From NCBI GenBank assembly GCA_035934555.1, contig DASYXT010000109.1:1-64000 (forward strand): a stretch of DNA of 64,000 bases. Direction: 5' to 3'. A program made the position numbers and the translations under genes. The DNA is from DASYXT01 sp035934555. Its GTDB lineage: Bacteria > Verrucomicrobiota > Verrucomicrobiia > Limisphaerales > UBA8199. How positions within the stretch are numbered: position 1 is the first letter of the stretch; every line of letters begins with the position of its first letter. Under the pieces are notes generated by a model. It was given only the letters and a program-made list of their open reading frames with translations. It did no database searches and was not told where the DNA came from. Shown here piece by piece: positions 55,001-63,282 of this stretch.

Positions 55001-55196
55001 ATTCTCCGAGGATGACCAGCGGTGGGGCGCTGCCCGGTGTGCCGTTGGTGATCGCCAAGCTGTTGCCGACGTAGGTGGTGGCACCGTTGGTGCACGGAGC
55101 CATTAAAATGGCCAGGAAGGGTAAGGCGAACCGGAAGAATCTCTGGCGCGAGGCTTCAATAACCACCGTTGTGGTAATTTCGGGTTTGGAGTTCAT
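52098..55196 (-). CDS. Secreted NHL-repeat beta-propeller protein
   Basis: 1032 aa from ATG 55196, which starts the signal peptide region (RFFRFALPFLAILMAP). The first 300 residues are a beta-rich head domain. From about 325 to 990 there are 12 NHL blades of about 55 residues, with the pattern GLAVDASGNLFI, NRIRKVDTNGIITTVAGNG and GFSGDGGPATNA. A short tail follows the last blade. NHL propellers usually bind proteins, RNA or sugars; the exact role is unknown. The near-identical blades make the gene prone to repeat-number change. A hairpin lies upstream and a fragment of its last blade is copied at 50963. Confidence 0.9.
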   Translation of the reverse strand: MNSKPEITTTVVIEASRQRFFRFALPFLAILMAPCTNGATTYVGNSLAITNGTPGSAPPLVILGEYSPAGPLPGASAATTLPSGAVVDVKIYGQNYNFTLYALSLLGTGPNTNEQTFRVTAAESFIGSTTNPVVQTLPASRFLVQAGELLAFAGIGPYYLQTTNDGLNSDATYEDPAYPGFLTATPPARPGAQFIVGLNPDTNANYEYIPDTAGNQGRTYAIGVDVQALSLSIAPPLVGVAQLQVAGPLSPSYFTSIQASTNLPATNWLTLANLVVTNAQTARFLDINATNFTSRFYRAALSLAPQTNDIIMTVAGGGPPTASLAEPFGLAVDASGNLFITDPYNGVIREQTTNGLFLTLAGNGHAGFSGDGGPATNGSLNFPYGNVAVDAVGNVFIPDTSNSRIRKVDTNGIITTVAGNGTFGFAGDGGPATFASLNSPDGLALDSSGNLYIVDFSRIRKVDTNGIITTVAGNANFGYGGDYGYATNATLNFAYIPSGITVDSLGNLFIADIGNNRIRKVDPNGIITTVAGNGAGSYCCDGSLATAAELNVPFDIKVDASGNLFIEDAGNGRIRKVNTAGIISTYAGNGTFNYNGDGGPATSAALANPQGGLAMDATGNLFIGDTFDEHIRRVDTNDIITSVVGDGEGGYSGDGGPAINAAVNFPTGLASDAAGNVYFVDNGNERVRELATNGIITTLAGDGGNGFIGFPTYSGDGIAATNSDLGDPSGGVAVDSVGNVYIADTTHNRIRKVDVNGIISTFAGNGFSGYYGDNIQASNAELSYPWGVAVDSVGNIYIADTGNQCIREVNTNGLITRIAGNRVYGYCCDGGLATSAELAHPQGITVDAAGDLFIADTYNNRIRRVRGGIITTVAGNGVAGFSGDGLSATIAEINSPYAIAVDALGDLFIADYGNSRIREVNTNGIISTVAGNGNFGYTGDGGPATSADLDGPEGVVVDPSGNLFIGDFWSSRVRKITNPGLPSVAGAVPALDVETPGSAVQIPWMGASTKARSAPNAALAHYSHLKARPLTR

Positions 55197-55271
55197 GTTC
55201 AGTTTGATTCGTTCAAAGGTGATTTCAGTAAGAGAAGCGGAAATCCCGATTTTTTCCCGCCAGGAATATTT

Positions 55272-55302
55272 GCCTGACCCCCTCCCGGCGAGAGGGTCAG
55301 GC
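55272..55302 (-). terminator. Hairpin downstream of the 55327 gene
   Basis: GCCTGACCC (55272-55280) pairs with GGGTCAGGC (55294-55302). It lies 25 bp past the stop of the secreted protein gene at 55327 and ahead of the NHL gene start. Confidence 0.5.
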
Positions 55303-55326
55303 GAGCAGCTCATCTTACGTGAAGAC

Positions 55327-55989
55327 TCAACGGTCGAGATCCGCGCCTGGGACTTCAAGATGACCGATCATCAGCCAGCAGGCTTTGCCGGTGAGGTCCC
55401 CTGATTGGCCTGGCAGCGAATTCGGATCGATGAGGTCTGCATTGGGCGGATAGACACCCGTAAGGCCCGGCAAGTCTTCATGGCCAGGCTGTCCGCCCAC
55501 GGCGGCGAGCCCCTCAGTGATCTCAGCATTACCCTGTGCCCCCGCCAATTTGCCGGTCCCCCCGGTGAACGTGACGGTGTAATGGAAGTCGAAGCAAGGG
55601 TCGTTGGTTGGGTCCTGGGATGAGACCTGCACGGCGGACCCTTCTGCGGAAGCCGTTAAGCTGGTGTTTCCATCGACGGTGGTGATGGTGAAGGTACCAC
55701 CCGTTATCGGCCAAATGTTGCTCGGCGGGGTGGGGGCGCTCATGATGGCCTCGCCGTGGAACGTGCAGTCGCCAAGCAATGGACTTACATACACGCCATC
55801 GATGGTGTGACTAAACTGCCCAGGCTGGCCAGCGATCGGGGTCAGGACGAACGTGGTTCCCGCGTGAGCGGTAAAGAACCCGTTTTTTTGAGCGTGTTTT
55901 CGCTGCGCCTGGGCGGAAATGCCAGCGAACGCGAGGGCCGCGAAACCGATCGCAAGAGCGGGGAGCAGTGTAGTAGCCAGTTTTTTCAT
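55327..55989 (-). CDS. Secreted hypothetical protein
   Basis: 220 aa from ATG 55989 (an in-frame codon 8 positions earlier is less likely). A signal peptide (MKKLATTLLPALAIGFAAL) is cleaved near AQAQ. The mature part is beta-rich with TFVLTPIAGQPGQFSHTIDG, GGTFTITTVDGNTSLTA and DFHYTVTFTGGTGKLAGAQG. I do not recognise a family. It is followed by the NHL gene on the same strand; a hairpin separates them. Confidence 0.7.
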   Translation of the reverse strand: MKKLATTLLPALAIGFAALAFAGISAQAQRKHAQKNGFFTAHAGTTFVLTPIAGQPGQFSHTIDGVYVSPLLGDCTFHGEAIMSAPTPPSNIWPITGGTFTITTVDGNTSLTASAEGSAVQVSSQDPTNDPCFDFHYTVTFTGGTGKLAGAQGNAEITEGLAAVGGQPGHEDLPGLTGVYPPNADLIDPNSLPGQSGDLTGKACWLMIGHLEVPGADLDR

Positions 55990-56297
55990 AATATTACTTT
56001 GCCTTTCTTTCACTTTGCTTTTGGAGGCTCTCCTCCAGGTGTGTTGTTAATTCTGGATGTTTGAGCCCGGACTGGTCAGTTCCACTTCGCGCCTCAGGAC
56101 TATTGCAGCTTGAGTTTTCACTTTTCCTCCGCGTTTTGACTCATCGCGCAAAAGTGGACTTGGCCATAATCGTGCTCGTCGGGAGAAGCGGATTTTCTCA
56201 ACCATTCCCGCCACAAATTACAGCTTTAAACGCGATAGTAAGCCGCGGCGTGGGTAGCCTTGGGAGAGAGCGTGCGAACGGCGGAGGCGGCAGCCAG
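55990..56297. other. 308 bp without a recognisable gene
   Basis: Gap between the secreted protein gene and the 3' end of the WD40 kinase gene on the same strand. It should contain the promoter of the former. I see no hairpin or RNA gene. Confidence 0.4.
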
Positions 56298-59200
56298 TCA
56301 AAACGGATTCCTGACTTCCCCCTTGACCCGTTGTTGGGCTTCCTTAAGCAGCGCGTGGACGATAATCCAGTCGACCCAGCTTTCCCCGATATCACCGGAT
56401 TCCAGCTTCGGCATTTGGGTGTCGACGACTCCAGCGCCGCGGTTCAAAGCCGCCAAGGCCTCATGCTGTCTCCCGGACTCGTGCTGAGCCATCGCAAGCA
56501 CCAGATACGCCTGTGCTGTGCGGAACGGCACCACCGGTTGGGCGGTAAGGACCTTCTGCATCCAGTCAATGGCACCGGCGTAATGGCTTTGGCGATATTC
56601 CGCGAGGCCTTTGGCAAGCGCGAAGAAAAGAAGATCCGGACTTTCTTTACCGCGGGTCACGGCAGTGTCGGCCAGCCTTGCGACTGCGACCAGGTCGATT
56701 GCGGGATCGGGGATAATAAGGCAGTCCTTGGCCATCCGCTCGGCGACGTTGGGATCGATGGCGCCGCCGAACAGGGCCAGGACCTGTGCGCAATGACGGC
56801 GGTAGCCTTCCAGATCGCCGCTTTGAACCAGGAGTGGCGCCAGGCAGTGATGAATCGTGTGGTCGGTGGGATCTAATTGGACAGCCTTGGAAAACGCCCC
56901 AATGGCATTGGTCCAGCGACCTGCCCGCGCATTGGTGGTCCCATCGGCAAACAGGGCATTGATTTGACGCAGTTTCGAAATGCGCCGCAGTTGTTCGGGA
57001 TTTGCAAGGGACAATGCTTGTGCTTCCGCCAACGAGGCGTCAGTCTGCTCCTCGATGCGGCTCTCAACGTAGTTCGACAAGGTTACGCTCGAAAAGGGCG
57101 AAATCGTGCGATCACTAGGCGCGGCAACCAACCAGCGGCCCCACTTTACGCCCTCGCCGTTATCCGGCAAACGGTTCAAGAGCTGGCGCGTATCGGCGAG
57201 CGTCTTTGCCCGGTCCAAAGAGGTCTGTTCCAACGCGCCTTGCTGGTTGAGTCGCCGGCCCGAAAGGGCTTCCGCAACCGGTAAAAGCCAAGCCGGCAGT
57301 TTCGCCGGCACAAAAGCTACATCCCACAAGCGCGCCGACTCGTCCTTAGGAAGTGACCCTGGCGTCGCGCCGTCTGAGCTAGGTTGCGATTCCGTGACAA
57401 AGGCCAGTAACTCCGTCAACGGCTGACCGGTGCGCGCATCCCACACACGGGCGCCGCTCGACGCCGTCAGAACCCGGTTGCCATCGGGGCTGAACCGTGC
57501 AGGCGAAAACCAATCGTTGAGCGAAAGTGGAAGGGTCGTCACCACTTTCTCGCCGTCCGGGCTGAAGCGGGCGTACCAAACCATGGCCGCGTGTTTCAAG
57601 GGTGGAGTCAGAGGCGAACCCGTCTGTGCATTCCAAACCCGCGCGGTCTTGTCATTCGAAGCAGTCACTACACGCGTGCCGTCCGGGCTGAATTCGGCGA
57701 AATTGACAAAGCCGCGATGTTTAAGCGGTCCGGTCAAAGGTTGACCGGTCTGTGCGTCCCAGATCCGCGCCGTATCGTCGAGCGAAGCAGTCACCACCCG
57801 CTTGCCATCCGGGCTGAAATTGGCCCGAATGACCGCCGCTCCATGTTGCAGAGGCGGTCCAACTCGCTGGCCGGTTCGCGCGTTCCATACCTGCGCCGTA
57901 TAGTCCCAGGAAGCAGTCACCACCCGTTCTCCGTCGGGGCTGAATTGGGCATCCATGACGCAGTCTCCATGTTGGAGCGGGTCCACTAGGGGTTTACCTG
58001 TTTCGACGTCCCAAATCCGGCCCGTCTTGTCCCACGATGCCGTGACCAGGCGTTTGCCATGCGGACTGAGCCTGGCGCAGTACACGCGATTGCTGTGCAT
58101 CAACGCAGCGGTCACTCGCCTGCCCTTCTCAATATCCCAAACCTTAACAATCCCATCTGCGGAAGCTGTGGCGAGGAGCCGGCTATTGGGACTGAATGCG
58201 GCGAAATAAATCGTATTGTTGTGCAGCAGCCGAGGTGTCAGGGCCTGCCCGCCTTCAGCGCCCCACACTTGGGCGACGGACCACCAGGTGGTGACGATTT
58301 TTTTGCCGTCCGGGCTAAAGTCCGCCCGAATACCGTCCCCGAAGGACGTCGCCAATGCTCGCTGGACTGGGGCATCCCAAACGCAAGCCGTCCCGTCGAG
58401 CGAAGCTGTGATGATGCGCCGCCCATCCGGGCTGAACGCCGCGTTGATAACTTCGCCGTCATGCCGCACCTCGGCCATGAGTCGCCCACTGTGAGCGTCC
58501 CACACCCTGGCGGTGAAGTCCTCGGACGCGGTCACCACCTCCTCGCCGTCAGGGCTGAATCGCGCCGACCAAACGCGATCCTTATGCCAAAGCGGTTCCG
58601 TCACCGGTCGGCCGGTTTGCGTATTCCATACTCGGGCCGAGTGATCAGCCGAAGCGGTCACGATCCGTTTGCCATCCGGGCTGAACCGCGCCATCCAAAT
58701 GTGGTCCCGATGTTGTAGCGGTTGTCCCAAGGGAGCCCCGGTTTGAGCATCCCACACCCGTGCTGTATTATCCAGCGAAGCGGTCACAACTCGCTTTCCA
58801 TCCTGACTGAACTCGGCCATTTGCACCCAAAGTGCGTGTTTGAGTTCCGCGCAGAGGCGGCCCGTACGGACGTCCCAGATTCGCGCGGTGAAGTCCCGAG
58901 ACGTAGTGACCAAGCGCGTGCCATCCGGGCTGAATTCTGCATAGAGCACGTGCCCGTCGTGTTTGAGCGGCTCCTTCAGCAAAGGCCGTCCGGTTTGGGC
59001 GTCCCAGATCTGCGCCGTGTTGTCGTCCGCCGCCGTCGCCACCATGGTGTCGTCGGGACTGAACCGAGCGAACTCCAGGCTGCCCTGGTGCCGCAGAGGC
59101 CCCGTCAGCGGCAAGCCGGTTTGCGCGTCCCAGACACAGGCCGTATGGTCGTCGGAAGCGGTGACGATGCGCCGGCCATCATGGCTGAATTCGGCGGTGA

Positions 59201-60899
59201 ACACGTGGGCGTTGTGCTTCATCGGTGCCGTCAGTGGCAGACCCGTTTGGGCGTCCCATACCTGAGCAGTGTTGTCCGCTGAGGCGGTGACAATCCGCTT
59301 GCCATCCGGGCTGAACGCAGCGGCGGGCACAGCCTCTCCGTGTTTCAGGGTTAGGGCAGGCACCATCCACGAGTGATAGGTCAGGACCATCGCCAACTGT
59401 GACAAAGCAGCCCGGTCGCCCGGGTTCGCTGCCAGAATCCGGCTCAGGTACGGAACGGCATCCGCCGGATCGCCCCCCGAGATGACCCGCTCCGCCGTCG
59501 CAAAGTCGGAGGTTACAAGCGTCTCCTCTGCGTCCCGCCGCGCTGTATCAGCCTCGGCTCGCAATCGCGATTGCTGCTGTTCGGCGCGCCGGGCACGGGC
59601 CGCTTCATTCACACTCACCACAATGCCTACCACGAGGGAGGTGGCCACTGCGACGCCAGCGGCGCACACCAGTTTGTTCCGCCGAACCAGCTTCTGAAAC
59701 CGGTAGAACGTGCTCGGCGGCCGCGCCATCACCGGCTCGTTATTCAGGTGCCGTTGCACCTCTGCTGCCAATCCATTCGCCGTCTCGTACCGTCGCGCCC
59801 GGTCCTTCTCCAGGCACTTCATTACGATCCAATCCAGGTCGCCGCGCACGAGGTTCAGTAACTTGGGCGCCTCAGTCTGTCGCTGCCGCGCCACCACCGT
59901 CAGGTCCGCTGCCCCCATGGTGCTCAACCGGGTCGATGGGCGCGCCGGCTCCTTCTCCCGGATGGTGCGCCGCATCTCGTCCAGCCCGGCCTTGAGTAGT
60001 TCTTTCGAGTCAAAGGGTGTGTTGCCGGTCAACAATTCGTACAGCAGCACACCCAAAGAATAAATATCGCTGCGGGTATCCACGTCAGCCGCGCTCATCT
60101 GCGCCTGTTCGGGACTCATGTACGCCGGCGTGCCAATAAACTGCTCAAACGCGGTAAACAGGGTTTGGTCGGTTAATCGTCCCTGCGTGGCCTTGGCGAT
60201 CCCAAAATCGATGACCTTGGGCAGCGGCACGCCGTCGCTCAGGGTAACGAGGATATTGGCCGGTTTCAGGTCGCGATGAATGATGCCTTTCTGATGGGCG
60301 TGTTGCACCGCCTGGCAGACCTGCTTGAATAAACTGAGGCGCTCGCGCGTGGATAGATTGTTTTTATCGCAAAACTCGGTGATCTTAATGCCGCGCACCA
60401 GTTCCATGACGAAGTAGGGGCGGCCGGTTTGGGTGGCGCCGGCGTCGAAAACTTTGGCGATGTTGGGATGATCCATCAGCGCCAAAGCCTGGCGTTCCGC
60501 TTCGAACCGGGCCATGACCTCGCGCGTGTCCATGCCCAGTTTGATGACCTTGAGCGCGACCCGCCGACGAACGGGCTGCTCCTGTTCGGCCATATAAACG
60601 ACACCGCAGCCACCTTCGCCAATCTTCTCCAGGAGCTTGTATTGGCCAAGGATTGTGCCTGGGCCCTCGGCCACCGCTGTTGCTGGTACCGAAGCCATTC
60701 CCGGCGGTTGGGCGGGTTCCTCCAGGAAGTCATGCTCGCCATGGTGCCGGAGCAACGATTCCAACCGAGTGCGCAGGGCGGTGTCGCCGCCGCAAGCTTG
60801 GTTTAGGTAAGCGGCACGCTCGACGGGCGATTCCCGCGCCAGCGCTTCCAGGAAGATTTCGCGCTCGCGTTCGAACGACGCGTCCGGAGTGTCACTCAT
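56298..60899 (-). CDS. Ser/Thr protein kinase with WD40 propellers and TPR-like tail
   Basis: 1533 aa. The Hanks-type kinase domain (about 85-375) has the glycine loop IGEGGCGVVYMAEQ, VALKVIK with the ATP lysine, HRDLKPANILV, the metal motif VIDFGIAKA and GTPAYMSPEQA. A membrane helix (about 415-435, AGVAVATSLVVGIVVSV) and a coiled segment follow. At about 510-1190 there are 14 clear WD40 blades plus a degenerate one (pattern AxFSPDGKRIVTAS then DNTARVWDAQTG), enough for two propellers. The C-terminal 250 residues are TPR-like helices. It probably phosphorylates targets recruited by the propellers on the outer side of the membrane. The ECF sigma gene ends 57 bp upstream, so the pair is one regulatory unit. 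Confidence 0.95.
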   Translation of the reverse strand: MSDTPDASFEREREIFLEALARESPVERAAYLNQACGGDTALRTRLESLLRHHGEHDFLEEPAQPPGMASVPATAVAEGPGTILGQYKLLEKIGEGGCGVVYMAEQEQPVRRRVALKVIKLGMDTREVMARFEAERQALALMDHPNIAKVFDAGATQTGRPYFVMELVRGIKITEFCDKNNLSTRERLSLFKQVCQAVQHAHQKGIIHRDLKPANILVTLSDGVPLPKVIDFGIAKATQGRLTDQTLFTAFEQFIGTPAYMSPEQAQMSAADVDTRSDIYSLGVLLYELLTGNTPFDSKELLKAGLDEMRRTIREKEPARPSTRLSTMGAADLTVVARQRQTEAPKLLNLVRGDLDWIVMKCLEKDRARRYETANGLAAEVQRHLNNEPVMARPPSTFYRFQKLVRRNKLVCAAGVAVATSLVVGIVVSVNEAARARRAEQQQSRLRAEADTARRDAEETLVTSDFATAERVISGGDPADAVPYLSRILAANPGDRAALSQLAMVLTYHSWMVPALTLKHGEAVPAAAFSPDGKRIVTASADNTAQVWDAQTGLPLTAPMKHNAHVFTAEFSHDGRRIVTASDDHTACVWDAQTGLPLTGPLRHQGSLEFARFSPDDTMVATAADDNTAQIWDAQTGRPLLKEPLKHDGHVLYAEFSPDGTRLVTTSRDFTARIWDVRTGRLCAELKHALWVQMAEFSQDGKRVVTASLDNTARVWDAQTGAPLGQPLQHRDHIWMARFSPDGKRIVTASADHSARVWNTQTGRPVTEPLWHKDRVWSARFSPDGEEVVTASEDFTARVWDAHSGRLMAEVRHDGEVINAAFSPDGRRIITASLDGTACVWDAPVQRALATSFGDGIRADFSPDGKKIVTTWWSVAQVWGAEGGQALTPRLLHNNTIYFAAFSPNSRLLATASADGIVKVWDIEKGRRVTAALMHSNRVYCARLSPHGKRLVTASWDKTGRIWDVETGKPLVDPLQHGDCVMDAQFSPDGERVVTASWDYTAQVWNARTGQRVGPPLQHGAAVIRANFSPDGKRVVTASLDDTARIWDAQTGQPLTGPLKHRGFVNFAEFSPDGTRVVTASNDKTARVWNAQTGSPLTPPLKHAAMVWYARFSPDGEKVVTTLPLSLNDWFSPARFSPDGNRVLTASSGARVWDARTGQPLTELLAFVTESQPSSDGATPGSLPKDESARLWDVAFVPAKLPAWLLPVAEALSGRRLNQQGALEQTSLDRAKTLADTRQLLNRLPDNGEGVKWGRWLVAAPSDRTISPFSSVTLSNYVESRIEEQTDASLAEAQALSLANPEQLRRISKLRQINALFADGTTNARAGRWTNAIGAFSKAVQLDPTDHTIHHCLAPLLVQSGDLEGYRRHCAQVLALFGGAIDPNVAERMAKDCLIIPDPAIDLVAVARLADTAVTRGKESPDLLFFALAKGLAEYRQSHYAGAIDWMQKVLTAQPVVPFRTAQAYLVLAMAQHESGRQHEALAALNRGAGVVDTQMPKLESGDIGESWVDWIIVHALLKEAQQRVKGEVRNPF

Positions 60900-60956
60900 G
60901 ATTGCTGCTTCACCTTGTAAAAAGCGTAATTATTGGACCAACTCCGCCACCCGGGC

Positions 60957-61523
60957 TCAGGTGGGCTCCTGGATTTGCGCCCGCAACCAGACTTTGGCGA
61001 AGGTCCATCGGCGTTCCGCCGCACGCAGAGGCTCGCCCATGGCCTCCGCCGCCTCCGGCATGCTCAGGCCGACGAAATAGCGCAGCTTTACCAACTCGGC
61101 AGAAACCGGGTCGCGCAACGCCAACTTCGCCAGTGCTTCATTCACGGCCAGGATTTGCTCATCAGGCGCTTGGAAAGGGATCTTGGAATCCGAAAGCTCT
61201 GTGCGGTGCGGGTTATGGCCGCGCTTGGCGGCGGCTCGTTCGCGGGCGCGGTCCACGAGGATTCGCCGCATGGCCTCGGCCGCGGCGCGAAAAAAGTGCT
61301 CCCGATTGTTCCAACTCCGATCCGTGCCGCTGAGCCGCAGCCAGGCCTCGTGCACCAGCGCGGTGGCCTGCAATGTTTGGTCGGGCGCCTCCTGCGCCAT
61401 CCTCACCGCCGCGAGCCGGCGCAGTTCGTCATAAACCAAAGGCAGTAACTGCTCCGCTGCCTGCGAGTCTCCGACGCCAGCCGCCTTGAGAATTTCTGTC
61501 GCCCTTTCGCGTGTGCCACCCAT
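60957..61523 (-). CDS. ECF sigma factor paired with the Ser/Thr kinase
   Basis: 188 aa from ATG 61523. Region 2 spans about 10-95 (LLPLVYDELRRLAAVRM, ALVHEAWLRLSG, AAAEAMRRILVDRAR). Region 4 spans about 130-185 (LRYFVGLSMPEAAEAMGEPL, RAAERRWTFAKVWLRAQI). It directs RNA polymerase to its own promoters. ECF factors of this type lie beside Ser/Thr kinase genes with propeller domains in Planctomycetes and Verrucomicrobia, and the kinase may act in place of an anti-sigma factor. The frame begins upstream at 61661, but the added part is not sigma-like. Confidence 0.95.
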   Translation of the reverse strand: MGGTRERATEILKAAGVGDSQAAEQLLPLVYDELRRLAAVRMAQEAPDQTLQATALVHEAWLRLSGTDRSWNNREHFFRAAAEAMRRILVDRARERAAAKRGHNPHRTELSDSKIPFQAPDEQILAVNEALAKLALRDPVSAELVKLRYFVGLSMPEAAEAMGEPLRAAERRWTFAKVWLRAQIQEPT

Positions 61524-61961
61524 GACACAAATTCCCTGCCTGCGCCGAAACATTGGGCCGCTGCGGCGATCAGGTTGGGAACGAACGCCAACATACACCA
61601 AATCGGCATGAATGCAATTCTTTGCGTGGCCGGTGGGGTCTCCTGGGCATTGGAATTGCAACGGGATTCAAAAGAGGCAAAACGTGAAAGGCAGCACATT
61701 TTCTTGCATGTAACTGTTCTCCCCAACCCGTTTTTTCCACGCCGCAGGTGCGCAACTCCAGCCTCGTAGGGGCAACCAGACCAGGCGTGAATTGCTACAC
61801 CCCACTCCAGAAGGAGGTAATTCGAGCCGTGTGGAATCGGCCGGCTTAAAGGAAATCGATGAGGATGCGTTAGGGTTTTTCGCGGGCATGCCAGTGCCGC
61901 GTTGCGCGGATTGCTAAAACGGCGCTTGTCGCGCGGAATCTCAAGCCGATAATGCCCGGCA
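61524..61961. other. 438 bp divergent intergenic region
   Basis: Between the ECF sigma gene (-) and the hydrolase gene (+). It should contain both promoters. I see no RNA gene or strong hairpin. Confidence 0.4.
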
Positions 61962-63062
61962 ATGAAATGGCTCGTCGTGAACGGCTCGGGAATTCTTCTC
62001 CTGACTTCTGTTCTTACTTGGGAGTTTGCGATGGGAGCATTTGCGGCCGATACGCCAACCCCCAACCCTCCTCCATTCGCATCAGCCGAACCGCGACCGG
62101 TCCCGACCAATGACGCGCCTTACGTGCCGCAACCAATTGTGCCGGGAGGCATTGTCATGCTCCTGTATCCGCCTGATTCACCGCATCTGAACAAGGACCG
62201 GGTTCGTGAGGCGGAACAGTACAACTTGAGTCGGACGGTGCCGGGCAGAATCAATAGCATCGTCAATATTCATAACCCGTCGATCGAGGCGCACCTTGTT
62301 GATAGCGGCTTCAATACGGGCACGGCTATCCTCCTGGCGGCTGGGGGCGGACATAACACGCTGAACGTCGGCTCGGAAAGCGCCGACCTGGTGCCCTTCT
62401 TCTATAACTTCGGCGTGAGCACAGTGATCCTGCGCTATCGTTTGCGCCGCGACGGTTACAATGTGCAAGCCGACGCTGTGACTGACGCGCTGCAGGCCAT
62501 TCGGTTGGTGCGAGCGCATGCGCAGGAATGGAGAATCGATCCGCATCGAATTGGCATTATGGGATTCTCCGCCGGCGCAGAACTCGCCTCGCCAGCGGCG
62601 CTATTCTTCCAGGATTTCGACCAAACAAACCACGCCACCACTGACCCGCTGGCCGGAGTTTCATCGCGCCCGGATTTCGTCGCGCTGATTTATCCTGGGC
62701 CGACGCCCTTCGCGCGCGGCGGCAGCCCGCCCATCCCGCCTAATGCGCCGCCCTCATTTATCGCCGGCGCCGGGTCCGGTGATCGCGTCCATGCCATTTG
62801 GGCTGATGAATATTTTGCCGCGATGCTCAAGTCTGGAATTCCCAACCTCGAGATGCATATCTATGCCAACGGAAGTCACCCGGGCCAACCCCTGGCCAAC
62901 GGCACGCGGATGGCGGCGGGATTGGCCAATCGCAATATTCCCTTCGGCACCTGGCAGGACCGGTTTACCGATTGGCTGCGCGACCTTGGTTTTCTGCAGA
63001 ACCCTGGCGTGGAAACCAAAGCCGCCAGGGACACACAACAGTTTGTGCAGCGGCAACGGTAA
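61962..63062 (+). CDS. Exported alpha/beta hydrolase (esterase-like)
   Basis: 366 aa. The signal peptide ends near GAFAAD. The alpha/beta fold shows the oxyanion segment LLAAGGGHNTL, the nucleophile serine in GIMGFSAGAELA, the acid in GSGDRVHAIWADEY and the catalytic histidine in ANGSHPGQ. The spacing is that of BD-FAE/esterase-type enzymes acting on acetylated sugars or feruloyl esters. It fits the carbohydrate enzymes elsewhere in the window. No operon partner. Confidence 0.9.
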   Translation: MKWLVVNGSGILLLTSVLTWEFAMGAFAADTPTPNPPPFASAEPRPVPTNDAPYVPQPIVPGGIVMLLYPPDSPHLNKDRVREAEQYNLSRTVPGRINSIVNIHNPSIEAHLVDSGFNTGTAILLAAGGGHNTLNVGSESADLVPFFYNFGVSTVILRYRLRRDGYNVQADAVTDALQAIRLVRAHAQEWRIDPHRIGIMGFSAGAELASPAALFFQDFDQTNHATTDPLAGVSSRPDFVALIYPGPTPFARGGSPPIPPNAPPSFIAGAGSGDRVHAIWADEYFAAMLKSGIPNLEMHIYANGSHPGQPLANGTRMAAGLANRNIPFGTWQDRFTDWLRDLGFLQNPGVETKAARDTQQFVQRQR

Positions 63063-63282
63063 GCCTGGAACAAGTTCTTTGCGTGTCTCGGCACCTCTGC
63101 GGTTAGTTTTTTTGTTCTCCGCACCTCTGCGTTTCGGGTTGGCTTTTGGCCGGAATCCTGTAACTTATGCCGGGATTCCCGGAGCCGGTCAGTGGAGGCT
63201 CTAAAGGGCGTGCGCTCTCGAGCAAGTTGGTGCTTGCCCCAGGCGTGTTGTCGCTGTTGGATTTCCCGGTCGCGCGCAGGTC

